Shown piece after piece: positions 8,293-17,616 of a stretch of 64,000 bases of DNA. How positions within the stretch are numbered: position 1 is the first letter of the stretch; every line of letters begins with the position of its first letter. The notes below the pieces were generated by a model. That model was not told the DNA's origin, did no database searches, and worked only from the letters and a program-made list of their open reading frames with translations. The position numbers and the translations under genes are program-made. The stretch lies in assembly GCF_000801315.1 (NCBI RefSeq), contig NZ_CP010055.1, forward strand, positions 62,001 through 126,000. The letters are read 5' to 3'. The stretch comes from Hymenobacter sp. DG25B. Lineage in GTDB: Bacteria > Bacteroidota > Bacteroidia > Cytophagales > Hymenobacteraceae.

Positions 8293-9768
8293 ATGTCTCG
8301 TCTACTCGTTTCCTGGATTGCTACTACCCGCGACTTTCTAAAAAATGAGCAAGGAGCATTTGGTGGAATAAATCCGCTGGGGCCCACGTCAAATTTTCAC
8401 CAGCATTATTTTGAGGCGGAGAAGCTAGAGCAACATATTCTGCTTTATTCGGATGCCCGGCAGGAAAACCATGCCACGCACCTGGTAGCCCACCTGCGGC
8501 GTGAATATCCGGGCCGGGCCATCAGCGCGGAGCTGCTGCCCCTCACGGACATCATCGACCTGGAGGAGGTGAAGACTAAGGTTGAAACCTGGCTGCTGGC
8601 GCACCGCGAGCACGAGCTCGCCATATTCTTCTCGCCGGGGGCCAGCATCATGCAGGTAGCATGGTATATCTGCCACACTACCCTGAACCTGCGCACCCGT
8701 CTGCTGCAAACCCGCGATGCCAAATTTGTAAAGGATGGCTGGCAGGGTCTGGTGGAAATCGTGGTCGAACGGTCACAGGCCCCGGTAACCGCCATTATCG
8801 GCCAGCAACTGCTGGACGAGCCAAAAGCCCAGTATTCTTCTGGGGCAGGACACCTGCTGACGCCAACACTGCGCGCCGTGTACCGCCGCGCCTATCTGGT
8901 AGCTAAAACCGACGACGTGACCGTGCTAATTCGGGGCGAAAGCGGAACAGGCAAAGAGCAGCTGGCGCGCTATGTGCACGAGGAGTCGGCGCGGGCCGGG
9001 CAGCCCTACCTGGTGCTGAACTGTGCGGCGCTGACGGACAGTGTGCTGGAATCGCGACTGTTCGGCCATAAAAAAGGAGCCTTCACCGGGGCTGACCGGG
9101 ACGCGAAGGGCCTGTTTGAGCTGGCCGATGGCGGCACCATTTTTCTGGATGAGATAGGTGACATCTCACCCGCCGTGCAGATGGCCTTGCTGCGGGTGCT
9201 GCAGGAAAAGGAGATTCAGCCGCTGGGTGGTTCGCCACGCAAGGTGGATGTGCGGGTAGTGGCGGCCACCAACGCCGCCCTGGAGGAGTGCTGCCGCCAG
9301 GGCCGCTTTCGCTGGGACCTGTACTACCGGCTGGCGGTGGCAGAGCTGGAGCTGCCGGCGCTGCGCAACTGGCCCTTGCCGGAACGCGAGGCGCTGCTCG
9401 ACCACTTGCTTGAAAACCGTCGCCAGGCCCTGAAGCGCCCAACGCCACTGCGGTTGGCGGCCGCGACCCGGCAGCTGCTGCTTGGGCACACCTATCAGGG
9501 CAACATCCGAGAGCTGGAGAATTTGTTGACTACCGTGTACGTGTTCACCGAAGGTCAGGAGCTGGTGCAGCCCGCCGACTTGCCCCGCCGCCTGCGGGAG
9601 CCCGCCCCGGCGGGGCACTCGCTGCGCCTGGCCGATGTGGAGCGGGAGCACCTGTTGCGGGTGATGGCCTTAAAGAACAATGTGGTGCGCCAAGCCGCTT
9701 TAGCGTTGGCAATTGATGAGCGGACGTTAGCTGCCAAGCTCAATAAATACAAGCAAGAGCTAGGATAA
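8293..9768 (+). CDS. RtcR-like CARF / sigma-54 enhancer-binding activator
   Basis: 491 aa from ATG 8293 (the frame is open to 8242 but that leader is not convincing). Residues 1-185 resemble the CARF domain of RtcR, with MSRLLVSWIATTRDF as first strand and SPGASIMQ (about 114-121) at the ligand loop. About 195-430 is a sigma-54 interaction AAA+ domain: Walker A GESGTGKE (about 214), the sigma-54 contact loop GAFTGA (about 262), Walker B GGTIFLDEIGD (about 279), arginine-finger region and the PEREALLDHLL lid. About 445-491 is a Fis-type helix-turn-helix. RtcR activates RNA-repair genes when its CARF domain binds RNA-derived ligands. Here no rtcB/rtcA is present. A possible sigma-54 promoter lies directly downstream and another at 35.0 kb, making both operons likely targets. 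Confidence 0.88.
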   Translation: MSRLLVSWIATTRDFLKNEQGAFGGINPLGPTSNFHQHYFEAEKLEQHILLYSDARQENHATHLVAHLRREYPGRAISAELLPLTDIIDLEEVKTKVETWLLAHREHELAIFFSPGASIMQVAWYICHTTLNLRTRLLQTRDAKFVKDGWQGLVEIVVERSQAPVTAIIGQQLLDEPKAQYSSGAGHLLTPTLRAVYRRAYLVAKTDDVTVLIRGESGTGKEQLARYVHEESARAGQPYLVLNCAALTDSVLESRLFGHKKGAFTGADRDAKGLFELADGGTIFLDEIGDISPAVQMALLRVLQEKEIQPLGGSPRKVDVRVVAATNAALEECCRQGRFRWDLYYRLAVAELELPALRNWPLPEREALLDHLLENRRQALKRPTPLRLAAATRQLLLGHTYQGNIRELENLLTTVYVFTEGQELVQPADLPRRLREPAPAGHSLRLADVEREHLLRVMALKNNVVRQAALALAIDERTLAAKLNKYKQELG

Positions 9769-9860
9769 CACCTCATTACATGTGGTGTCTATAGCAAATA
9801 TTGCGGCATGTGTTTTAGGCACAAACCACTTTAAGAGCATTCAAAGGCTGTTTTTTGGTT

Positions 9861-9876
9861 TGGCCCATTTGTAGCA
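9861..9876 (+). promoter_or_regulatory. Candidate sigma-54 promoter (-24/-12)
   Basis: TGGCCCATTTGTAGCA has the invariant GG-N10-GC spacing and matches 8 of the 12 fixed bases of TGGCACG-N4-TTGCW. It lies in the 205-bp gap after the sigma-54 activator gene, with the predicted start site about 87 bp ahead of the next ATG. Short repeats (CATGTG at about 9780 and 9808) lie upstream where an activator could bind, but I cannot call a clear dyad. Confidence 0.45.
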
Positions 9877-9973
9877 ACAGGGATTACATCAGACTGCCTG
9901 CGGCGGCTCTCCTACTTGGACGGGTGAAACACCGACAGCCTGAAAACCCTAATACCTCACTTGCTGCGCCGCT

Positions 9974-10315
9974 ATGAAGCAAAAAACCATTGCCTTCCAG
10001 TTTGAACGATGCCTGGAAACCAATGATCACGCTCAGACGCTGTGCAAAAGCTTCTTAAAGCACGGCTACGCCATCTATATCGTGACGGGCCTGCCGGAGC
10101 AGGAGTTTGCCGACTATATCTGCGACTTTGCCTTGGATACCGGCATCTATCATAAGAATATCCTTTTCAGGAAGAGTGGTGGCTGCGGCAACCCGGTTGA
10201 GCAACTGAAGCTCACGCTTTTCTTCAGTGCCAATGAGTTCGAGGTGCGGGCCCTGAATGAGGGAACCCCGCGCCCCGTGGCTTGCCACCTGCCCTATGCG
10301 CAGCCGGAGAAGTAG
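9974..10315 (+). CDS. Degenerate HAD-fold small protein
   Basis: 113 aa. The start IAFQFERCLE aligns by pattern with HAD motif I (hhhDxDxTL), but both aspartates are replaced (Q and E), so phosphatase activity is not expected. The following GYAIYIVTG fits HAD motif II, where the Thr binds phosphate. The C-terminal half does not show motif III or IV. It is the first gene after the possible sigma-54 promoter. It could be a ligand-binding or regulatory relic of a HAD enzyme; assignment rests on the pattern only. Confidence 0.55.
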   Translation: MKQKTIAFQFERCLETNDHAQTLCKSFLKHGYAIYIVTGLPEQEFADYICDFALDTGIYHKNILFRKSGGCGNPVEQLKLTLFFSANEFEVRALNEGTPRPVACHLPYAQPEK

Positions 10316-10359
10316 CCAACCCCTACCACCGAAACCTACTACCTCCCCTATTGCGCGAC

Positions 10360-11526
10360 ATGCTGCACTCCCTGACTCACCGTTTTCTTTTTTTCGCTTT
10401 GGTTTTTGGCGGGTTGTTGTTGGGAATGACAGGCCCTGGGCAGGCCCAACCGGGCAAGGATACCCCGGAAGGCAGCGCGGCGGCCCGGTATCGTCGGCTG
10501 GACCGGTTTGCCCGGGAACTGCCCGAACAGCAGGCCACTACCGTGGCGCAGCTGGCGCGCAGCCTGGCAGCGGCCGCTCACTCGGATGATGACAAAGCGC
10601 GACTCATTTTCGCCTGGCTGGCCTACCACGTAGCATATGACACCGATTACCTGCGGGGAATCCGTGGGCAGAGCTACTCTCCTAAGGAAGTGCTGCGCAC
10701 CCGGCACTCCATCTGCCAAGGCTACGCGGACCTATTCACGACGCTGGCCCGGCTGATGCAGGTGCCGGCCCACACGGTAAGCGGGTACGCCCGCACCAGC
10801 ATGGCCGACGGCCTGCCTTCGGAGCCTAACCACGCCTGGAACGTGTACCTGGCCAACGGCAAATGGCACCTGGCCGACCCAACCTGGGCAGCGGGAGCTG
10901 TCGGGGCGGATTTTCGCTTCATCCCAGCGTTCAATCCGCTTTGGTTTGACACCACGCCAGCGGCATTTGTTTTTTCGCACGTGCCCCAGGACAGCACGCG
11001 GCAGCTGCTGAAGCCCTGCGTAAAAGCGGAGCAAGTGTACCGCTGGCCGTTTATCGAGCACGAGCTGCTGAGTCGGGGCGTGAGCGGAGCAGCGCTGCTC
11101 CGGGCGTTGGGCCGGAGCCGGCAAGCCGATGCCGGGGGCCTACCGGCATGCTTTCCCTCACCGTTTGAGGCGCAGATAGAGCAGGTGCCGCTACGCGCGG
11201 AGCTGGAGCCGCGCCGGGCGGTGGTGTTCCGGTTCTCGGTGCCTGAGGGTACGGAAATAGCCATCGAAAATGGGGGGCGTACGCAGGTGCTGCAGGCAAC
11301 CGGCGCCTTTCGGGAGGGCACGCTGCGGCCGGAGCCGGGCCCGCTCAAGGTGCTGCTGTGGTCGCGCAAAGACTCCTACTGGCGCTATTCGCTGCTACAG
11401 TACCAAGTGGCCCCGGTGCTGCCGCTGCGGGAGCTGCGACGCCGGTTCCCCGACCCTGATAACGTGGCCTATATGGTGCGGCAGCGGGCGCAGTGGCCAA
11501 GCGTGGCGGTGACGCAGGTAAATTAA
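10360..11526 (+). CDS. Secreted transglutaminase-like protein
   Basis: 388 aa from ATG 10360; the N-terminus MLHSLTHRFLFFALVFGGLL... ending AQA-like GQAQP is a signal peptide, so the protein acts outside the cytoplasm. The transglutaminase-like (papain-fold) core covers about residues 60-200, with the catalytic Cys in HSICQGYADL (about 116), the His in PNHAWNVY (about 159) and the Asp in HLADPTW (about 174). The first half matches bacterial transglutaminase-like proteins with cysteine-protease or crosslinking roles; the second half is a beta-rich tail without a known name. 44 bp from the HAD-like gene, probably co-transcribed. Its link with the cytoplasmic conflict genes is unexplained. Confidence 0.85.
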   Translation: MLHSLTHRFLFFALVFGGLLLGMTGPGQAQPGKDTPEGSAAARYRRLDRFARELPEQQATTVAQLARSLAAAAHSDDDKARLIFAWLAYHVAYDTDYLRGIRGQSYSPKEVLRTRHSICQGYADLFTTLARLMQVPAHTVSGYARTSMADGLPSEPNHAWNVYLANGKWHLADPTWAAGAVGADFRFIPAFNPLWFDTTPAAFVFSHVPQDSTRQLLKPCVKAEQVYRWPFIEHELLSRGVSGAALLRALGRSRQADAGGLPACFPSPFEAQIEQVPLRAELEPRRAVVFRFSVPEGTEIAIENGGRTQVLQATGAFREGTLRPEPGPLKVLLWSRKDSYWRYSLLQYQVAPVLPLRELRRRFPDPDNVAYMVRQRAQWPSVAVTQVN

Positions 11527-11661
11527 TTTGCCAGAGCTGCTTATCCCGAAGGGTCCGGCTTGTAACTTGGCCAAGCTATTCTCCTGGCAGATTTAGCCAT
11601 ATTTCTTTACTGCAGCAGGTTACTTCTACTTCCGGCCGCTACGACTCTGGCCCACTTTTCT

Positions 11662-13431
11662 ATGCAACGAATAGAACTTGACAACTTCCGGGTATTCGGC
11701 TCGCCTGCCGGCTTCGACCTGGCCCCGGTAACGGTGCTGACGGGTAAGAACAACTCGGGTAAGTCGTCGCTGATAAAGGCCTTCCTAGTACTGGCCGACT
11801 ACCTAGAGCAGGAAGACCAGACGGTGCTGCGGCTGGACGGAAAACGTGCTTCCAGGCACCGGATTAGTGACTGGGAAAACATGGTAAACTGGGATTCCGG
11901 CCAATCTGAAAACCTCAAGTTTGGCTATGTCCGCAATGGCGTTGAGGTAAGCTACGAGTTTGAGTACGAGGGCGAAGGCCTGCCCCCGCACTTGTACCAG
12001 TTTCGGCTTACCGTACCGGGAGTCGACCGGCTGACGATGCGCAGCATAAGCGGGGGCGAAGGCTACCAGCTGGATGTGTCGCAGAAGCTGATTGATTACC
12101 TGACGGGGGGTACTGAAATCCAGAAGCGCATTCTGGAAGCGGCCAGCTACCCGCAGCGGATTGAGGCGTTGCGCGAGGAGCTGCTGACCCTGCAAGCAAC
12201 CATTGATAATTGGGAGGCCGGTGACCAAGCGGGTGATTTTCAGCAACAGCTGCAGAAACGGCAAAAGACTGAAACAGCTATCCAAAATCTGGAGGCTTTG
12301 GCCACCCAGTCTGGCTCTGTGGCCGGCATCTTCTTTCAGGCGGAAGTTTGGGTAAAAGAGGCCGGGACAAAGCCGACTATTCCGGGATTGATTCAGGCAG
12401 CGCTGTACAGCTACGTTACGGAGAATTCTGCCCCGGCAGAAGATGAGCTTCCCGAAGAGGAGTATGACGAAGCCTTTGATGACATTTTCAGCGTGCTGGA
12501 TGAGGAGGAAGAGGTGAGCCAGGAAGCGCTTGAGATGGCAAAAGAAAAGCGACGCCAAGTGATAGCCGAACGCAACCAGGAGCGGCGGACGCTGGAACTG
12601 AGTAAGGAGCAGTCGTACCGCACGCTGGTGCGATTCAGCGACGTGGTGCTCTACCACATCAAGTTTCCCATGGAACACCTGGGGGCCAACCGTACCCATC
12701 AGGCCCGGCTTTATTTAACGGGCAACGGTCATTCAGACATCAGCACCATCGCCAATAACTACCACCGCTTGGGGGTATTTGCGGGCGGCGGGGCCGACAC
12801 TTTTCTTACCAAGTGGCTGGATAATTTTGGCATTGGCGAACGAGCGGTTACCGAAACAGTTGATAATGTGGCCATTCGTATCGGCGTTATCAAGAACGGA
12901 CGGTACGTCAATCTGGCGGACCTCGGCTTTGGGGCCGGGCAGATACTGACGGTGCTGCTGCAGATAGCGACACTTATTCAGGAATACGAATTGAGCGGAG
13001 TAGAGCGCCGGATGACGGCTAAATTTAATCCGACCATTGTACTGATTGAAGAGCCGGAAGCCAATTTGCATCCGCAGTTTCAATCGACGCTGGCCGAGTT
13101 GTTTGCTTCGCTCGCGCAGTCGGACTACGGCCTGCAGTTCGTGCTGGAGACGCACTCCGAGTACCTCATCCGCAACATTCAGGTACTGGTGAAGGAAACC
13201 GGCGGCAACGTGTTGGAGCGTCAGCGCCTGGTGTTTGGGCGGACCGAGGTGACAGCGCACAAAGAGGAAATGCCGCTTTTCAAAGTGTATTACCTGGACC
13301 AGCCCAGCGAGGGCAATGGCTACCAGCACGGCCACGAAATGCGCTTGCGCGAAGACGGGATGTTCATGGATGAGTTTGGCGAAGGGTTCCTCATGAATGA
13401 ATCCGCTAACCTGGCCTTTAAGCTATTCTAA
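11662..13431 (+). CDS. AAA ATPase (ABC/OLD-like, DUF3696-type)
   Basis: 589 aa. MQRIELDNFRVFG at the N-terminus and Walker A GKNNSGKSSL (about 29-38) are typical of the RecF/OLD/AAA_15 group. Walker B is IVLIEEPEANLHPQ (about 457-470), followed by the H-switch LETHSEYLIRN (about 494). Between the halves lies a long insertion (about 165-320) with coiled coil and an acidic patch (EEEYDEAFDDIF). No TOPRIM or nuclease domain follows, in contrast to GajA or classical OLD proteins. It ends three bases before the next gene, so the two act together; this arrangement (ATPase sensor plus small effector) is common among phage-defence pairs. Confidence 0.85.
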   Translation: MQRIELDNFRVFGSPAGFDLAPVTVLTGKNNSGKSSLIKAFLVLADYLEQEDQTVLRLDGKRASRHRISDWENMVNWDSGQSENLKFGYVRNGVEVSYEFEYEGEGLPPHLYQFRLTVPGVDRLTMRSISGGEGYQLDVSQKLIDYLTGGTEIQKRILEAASYPQRIEALREELLTLQATIDNWEAGDQAGDFQQQLQKRQKTETAIQNLEALATQSGSVAGIFFQAEVWVKEAGTKPTIPGLIQAALYSYVTENSAPAEDELPEEEYDEAFDDIFSVLDEEEEVSQEALEMAKEKRRQVIAERNQERRTLELSKEQSYRTLVRFSDVVLYHIKFPMEHLGANRTHQARLYLTGNGHSDISTIANNYHRLGVFAGGGADTFLTKWLDNFGIGERAVTETVDNVAIRIGVIKNGRYVNLADLGFGAGQILTVLLQIATLIQEYELSGVERRMTAKFNPTIVLIEEPEANLHPQFQSTLAELFASLAQSDYGLQFVLETHSEYLIRNIQVLVKETGGNVLERQRLVFGRTEVTAHKEEMPLFKVYYLDQPSEGNGYQHGHEMRLREDGMFMDEFGEGFLMNESANLAFKLF

Positions 13432-13434
13432 GTC

Positions 13435-14433
13435 ATGACGGTATTCTTCGACAAAGCCAACCTGGAAGCCCTACTGCGCACACATGGCCAAGCAGGGCAA
13501 GCCGAAACACTAAAGATGTTGCGTGGTGAGGTGGACGTGGCAATCAACTTCACTATGCAGGACGTGATGGCATCGGGAGCTAGCCGTGATGTGCTAAGCA
13601 AGTTTGTAGGACAGATGACGGTCGGCCGGAAGCAAACAAAATTTCGGTTTATGCAGCCAGCTTATCCCGCCCGGCCCATTACCCTGACGTTCTACACGCA
13701 GCCTCTCTCCCACCGGAGGCCGGTGGTGATGGCCGACGATACCGAAATGGCCGGATGCAAAGCGGCAGGTACATGCTTAGTGGGTACGGTTGGCGACGAG
13801 TTACCCGCTTTAAGTCGGTTGCACCGGGGCGACAAATACAAGTTTTCTACTCCCCTGACTATTGGCAATGGCAACGGGCAGTTTGCTAGTTGGCAGCAGC
13901 TGACGCCGCTGGTGCTGCCCTTCCACGACCTGATACTGCACGACCGGTACCTGCTGCGGCAGTCGTGGGCGGTGCGGCATAACTACCCGCTGCTGCTGGA
14001 AGCCTTGGTGCGGGGCCGTCGCGGTAAGCTCAATATTGTGCTGATGACGTTGGAGCCGGAGCGTGATAATACTGACTCAGTAGATTACACTGAATTGCGG
14101 CGAATGACGAAAGAGGTGGTAACCGCCGAAACGGGGGAGGAACCAAATTTCACGGTGGTTTGGGGAGAAAATGGTCACGATGTGCGCCACGACCGCCACA
14201 TCTTCACCAACTACCAATGGCTGGCCTCGCACGACTCGTTCAACTACTTTAATTCCAACGGCAGTATTCGGTCGGAGGCCGACACACTGACACTACACAA
14301 TCTGGCCGATAGCGAGTTGCGGCAGCAAGCAGATGAGCTGCTTTCCCGCATTCAGGGGCGTATAACGGCCCTATTAGCCGATGATAGTGCCTTTGTGGAA
14401 GGCGACCGGGCATCCTCTTTTCTGACTTTTTAA
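13435..14433 (+). CDS. Putative effector partner of the AAA ATPase, possibly PLD-like
   Basis: 332 aa, ATG three bases after the ATPase stop. I do not recognise the family with certainty. Two histidine motifs stand out: LILHDRYLLR (about 163-172) and VRHDRHIFTNYQWL (about 248-262) followed by a Phe-rich strand. Paired 'HDR' motifs followed by a beta strand occur in phospholipase-D-like folds such as the MIT_C domain, where His replaces part of HxK, so a PLD-like nuclease or binding role is possible. The 'ITLTFYT' to 'SRLHRGDKYKF' part is beta-rich. No signal peptide or membrane span. The stop is 39 bp before hsdM. Confidence 0.6.
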   Translation: MTVFFDKANLEALLRTHGQAGQAETLKMLRGEVDVAINFTMQDVMASGASRDVLSKFVGQMTVGRKQTKFRFMQPAYPARPITLTFYTQPLSHRRPVVMADDTEMAGCKAAGTCLVGTVGDELPALSRLHRGDKYKFSTPLTIGNGNGQFASWQQLTPLVLPFHDLILHDRYLLRQSWAVRHNYPLLLEALVRGRRGKLNIVLMTLEPERDNTDSVDYTELRRMTKEVVTAETGEEPNFTVVWGENGHDVRHDRHIFTNYQWLASHDSFNYFNSNGSIRSEADTLTLHNLADSELRQQADELLSRIQGRITALLADDSAFVEGDRASSFLTF

Positions 14434-14472
14434 CTTATTCGACTCGTGGCCTCGCAGAGTCCGCGCTACTGT

Positions 14473-16215
14473 ATGTCTGACCAACGACCTAACATAGATT
14501 TCCTGTACCGCATCACGAACGACGTGCTGTGGAATACTTTCCGCAAAAACGAAATCGGCGACGTGATGCTGCCGTTTGTGGTGCTGCGCCGGCTCGACTG
14601 CATTTTGGAGCCTCAGAAGGCGGCCGTGCGGGCGGCGTATGAGCAGTTTAAAGACAAGGTAGCTCCTGACCGGCTGGGGCCCATTCTGATGAAGGCGGCC
14701 GGGCCGGAAAACAAGCTTAAGTTCTACAACCACTCGGCCTACGACCTGCGCAAGCTGGCCGAAGACCCCGGCAATGTGGAAATGAACTTCCGCAACTACG
14801 TAAACGGCTTCAGCGCCAATGTGCAGGACATTCTGGAAAACTACCAGCTCGACAAGGTGGTGGTGCGGCTCGTGAAAAACGGCCTGCTCTACCAGCTGGT
14901 GCAAGCCATCAGCCGGGTCGATTTGCACCTGAGTGCGGTGAGCAACCACGACATGGGCTACGTGTTTGAGGAGCTGATACGCATTGCCAACGAGCAGAGC
15001 AACGAGACGGCGGGTGAGCATTTCACGCCGCGCGAGGTCATTAAACTACTGGCTTCTATTATTTTCAGCACTGAGAAAGAGGAGCTGCGTGACCCCACAC
15101 ACATCCGCACCATCTACGATTTGGCCTGCGGCACTGGCGGCATGCTCACGCAGTCGAAGCTCTTTATTGCCGAGGAGCTGGGTGGCAAAGCGGAGGTTCG
15201 CATTTTCGGGCAGGAGATTAACGAGCAGTCGTACGCCATTGCCAAATCGGACCTACTGATTACGGGCGAAGACCCCAACAACATCCGGCACGGCAACTCC
15301 TTTACCGAGGACCGGTTTCCGGGGGCGAAGTTCAACTACATGCTGGCCAACCCGCCCTACGGCGTGAGCTGGAAGCGTGACGAGCTGTACCTGAAGCACG
15401 AGGCTCTGAACCCGGAAGGGCGCTTCGCGGCGGGGCTGCCGCGCTCCTCGGACGGACAGTTTCTGTTTATTCAGCACCTCATCAGCAAGATGGAAGACCC
15501 GGCGCAGGGCGGGTCGCGCATCGGCATCGTGACGAACGGTTCGCCGCTGTTTACGGGCGACGCGGGCTCGGGCGAGAGCGAAATCCGGCGCTGGATTATT
15601 CAGAACGACTGGCTGGAAGCGGTAGTTGCCCTACCGTCGGAAATCTTCTTTAACACGGGCATCTTCACTTACCTCTGGATACTGAGCAATAAGAAGCCAG
15701 CCAAGCGCCAAGGCAAGGTGCAGCTCATTGATGCTCGCGAGCAGTGGGTGCCGATGAAAAAGAGCCTCAACAACAAGCGCAAGAAGATTTCGGAAGAGCA
15801 GATAAAGACGGTGACGGACCTCTACACGGCCTTTGAGGAAGGGCCGCTGGTGAAGATATTCCCCAACGACTTTTTTGGCTACTACCAGGTTGTGGTGGAG
15901 CAGCCCGAATACGACGCCAAAGGCAAGGCGGTGCTCGACAAGAAAACCGGCCGGCCCAAGCCCGACAAGAAGAAGCGCGACTACGAAAACATTCCCCTCA
16001 GCGAGAACATCCAGGCCTACCTGGAGCGCGAGGTGAAGCCCCACGTGCCCGAGGCCTTCCTGGATATGAGTCAGACGCGCATCGGCTATGAAATTAACTT
16101 CACCAAGTACTTCTACCAGTACCAGCAGCCCGAAAGCTCGCAGAACCTCAAAGCGCAGATTCTGGAGTTGGAACGCAACATCGACGGGTTGCTACACGAA
16201 ATTTTGGCCGATTAG
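14473..16215 (+). CDS. hsdM: Type I restriction-modification methylase subunit HsdM
   Basis: 580 aa from ATG 14473 (open upstream to GTG 14446). N6-adenine methyltransferase that modifies host DNA and is required, with HsdS, by the restriction complex. The HsdM N-terminal helical domain is about 1-150, the SAM-binding motif I is DLACGTGGML (about 216-225), the GQEI motif is near 248, and the catalytic NPPYG is at about 293-297. The C-terminal part has a Lys-rich segment and the helix that contacts HsdS. Length is that of the long HsdM type. Five bases separate it from hsdS. Confidence 0.95.
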   Translation: MSDQRPNIDFLYRITNDVLWNTFRKNEIGDVMLPFVVLRRLDCILEPQKAAVRAAYEQFKDKVAPDRLGPILMKAAGPENKLKFYNHSAYDLRKLAEDPGNVEMNFRNYVNGFSANVQDILENYQLDKVVVRLVKNGLLYQLVQAISRVDLHLSAVSNHDMGYVFEELIRIANEQSNETAGEHFTPREVIKLLASIIFSTEKEELRDPTHIRTIYDLACGTGGMLTQSKLFIAEELGGKAEVRIFGQEINEQSYAIAKSDLLITGEDPNNIRHGNSFTEDRFPGAKFNYMLANPPYGVSWKRDELYLKHEALNPEGRFAAGLPRSSDGQFLFIQHLISKMEDPAQGGSRIGIVTNGSPLFTGDAGSGESEIRRWIIQNDWLEAVVALPSEIFFNTGIFTYLWILSNKKPAKRQGKVQLIDAREQWVPMKKSLNNKRKKISEEQIKTVTDLYTAFEEGPLVKIFPNDFFGYYQVVVEQPEYDAKGKAVLDKKTGRPKPDKKKRDYENIPLSENIQAYLEREVKPHVPEAFLDMSQTRIGYEINFTKYFYQYQQPESSQNLKAQILELERNIDGLLHEILAD

Positions 16216-16220
16216 TAGGG

Positions 16221-17544
16221 ATGAACAAGTACGAAAAAACCAAGTCTTCGGGCCTTGATTGGTTGGGGGATATACCAAGCCATTGGCAGGTAAAAAGGCT
16301 AAAGAATATTGCTCGCATTAATCCGCTCAAGAATATTGCAGATGATGCGGACGACGTGACGACTTTTCTGCCGATGGAAAAAGTCAGTGAGAAAGGCGAA
16401 ATAGATTGCAGCTTAAAACGGCCGGTAAAAGACCTGCTTAATGGCTTCACGTATTTCGAGAAAAACGATATTATTCTGGCTAAGATCACACCGTGTTTCG
16501 AGAATGGCAAAGGCGCTTACCTAGACAAATTGGATACGCCTTTTGGGTTTGGCTCAACCGAATTTCATGTCATTCGAACCCTGGAAAAGCTTGATGCGAC
16601 GTTTCTCTATTATGTAACGACGTCCAATCTATTTCGGGATTTGGGCGAGGCATCCATGACAGGTTCTGGTGGCCAAAAACGGGTTCCTACGTCATTCGTG
16701 GAGAACTTCCCGCTGGCATTTCCTCCCCTCCCCGAGCAGCGCGCCATTGCCGCCTACCTCGACCAAAAAAACCGCCCAGCTCGACACGCTGCTGACGCAG
16801 AAAGAAACCCTGCTGCAGAAGCTGCACCAGAAGCGGCAGGCCCTCATCGACGAAGCCGTGACGCAGGGGCTTGACCGGGCTGCTCCGCGCAGGCCGTCCG
16901 GCGTGGGCTGGCTAGGGGATGTGCCCGCGCACTGGGAGTTAAAGAAGTTGAAGTATTGCGTTCAACTTAACAGCAACGAAACGGAAGATGATGGCACCGG
17001 ATTACGCGTTGCACTAGAAAACATTGAAAGTAAAACAGGTTGCTACATTTCAACGGAAACCGCGCCGTTTGAAGGTCCCGGCAATTCGTTCAAGGCTGGC
17101 GATGTGCTCTTCAGTAAGCTACGCCCCTATTTGGCTAAAGCATTGTTAGCCCCACAAAATGGCGTAGCTGTTGGAGAAATACTGGTGTTATCGCCAATGG
17201 AAGAAATGCTCCACAGTTCCTTCCTACTCAATCGTGTTTTGTCACCTGGCTTTATTGAAGAAGTAGACAGCTCTACTTATGGTTCTAAAATGCCAAGAGC
17301 AAGCTGGAAGTTCATTGGGGAAATGAAAATCCCTGTTCCTTCTTTGAAAGAACAACAAGCTATTGTTGATTTTATCGAAGTCAAAACCAGCAAAATAAAT
17401 GAGGCCACGGCCGCCATTCACGCCCAAATTCAAACCCTGAAAGCCTACCGCCAGTCGTTGATTTCGGAAGTGGTAACGGGAAAGGTAGACGTGCGCCCGG
17501 CTGTGCTGGCCCCCGAGGCCGACCTGCCGCTGTGGCAGCAGTAG
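16221..17544 (+). pseudogene. hsdS: Type I specificity subunit HsdS, frameshifted
   Basis: Two target-recognition domains are present: the first begins GLDWLGDIPSHWQVKRL, the second GVGWLGDVPAHWELKKL, each followed by a TRD and a conserved helix (PLPEQRAIAAYL and LKEQQAIVDFI). Between them the frame changes at A7 (16765-16771): with six A the reading would continue as LDQKTAQLDTLLTQKE, the expected central coiled coil. With that one base removed the protein is 440 aa, the normal length. The TRD DNA is clearly more AT-rich than hsdM and hsdR, as is usual for exchanged specificity domains. It is either a genuine phase-variable/inactive gene or a sequence error. Confidence 0.88.
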
Positions 17545-17616
17545 CACCAGGGGCGCAGCGCTTTCATTTTAATTTCTATCCGGCTCGGCCTTACCCCGTG
17601 CCCTACAACTTGACCT

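Noticed and set aside
13435..14433. Calling the ATPase partner drmC
   Set aside because: DrmC is a PLD-family protein and the HDR motifs here are suggestive, but there is no HxKx4D motif and the gene is separated from drmA/B by hsdMSR and drmE.
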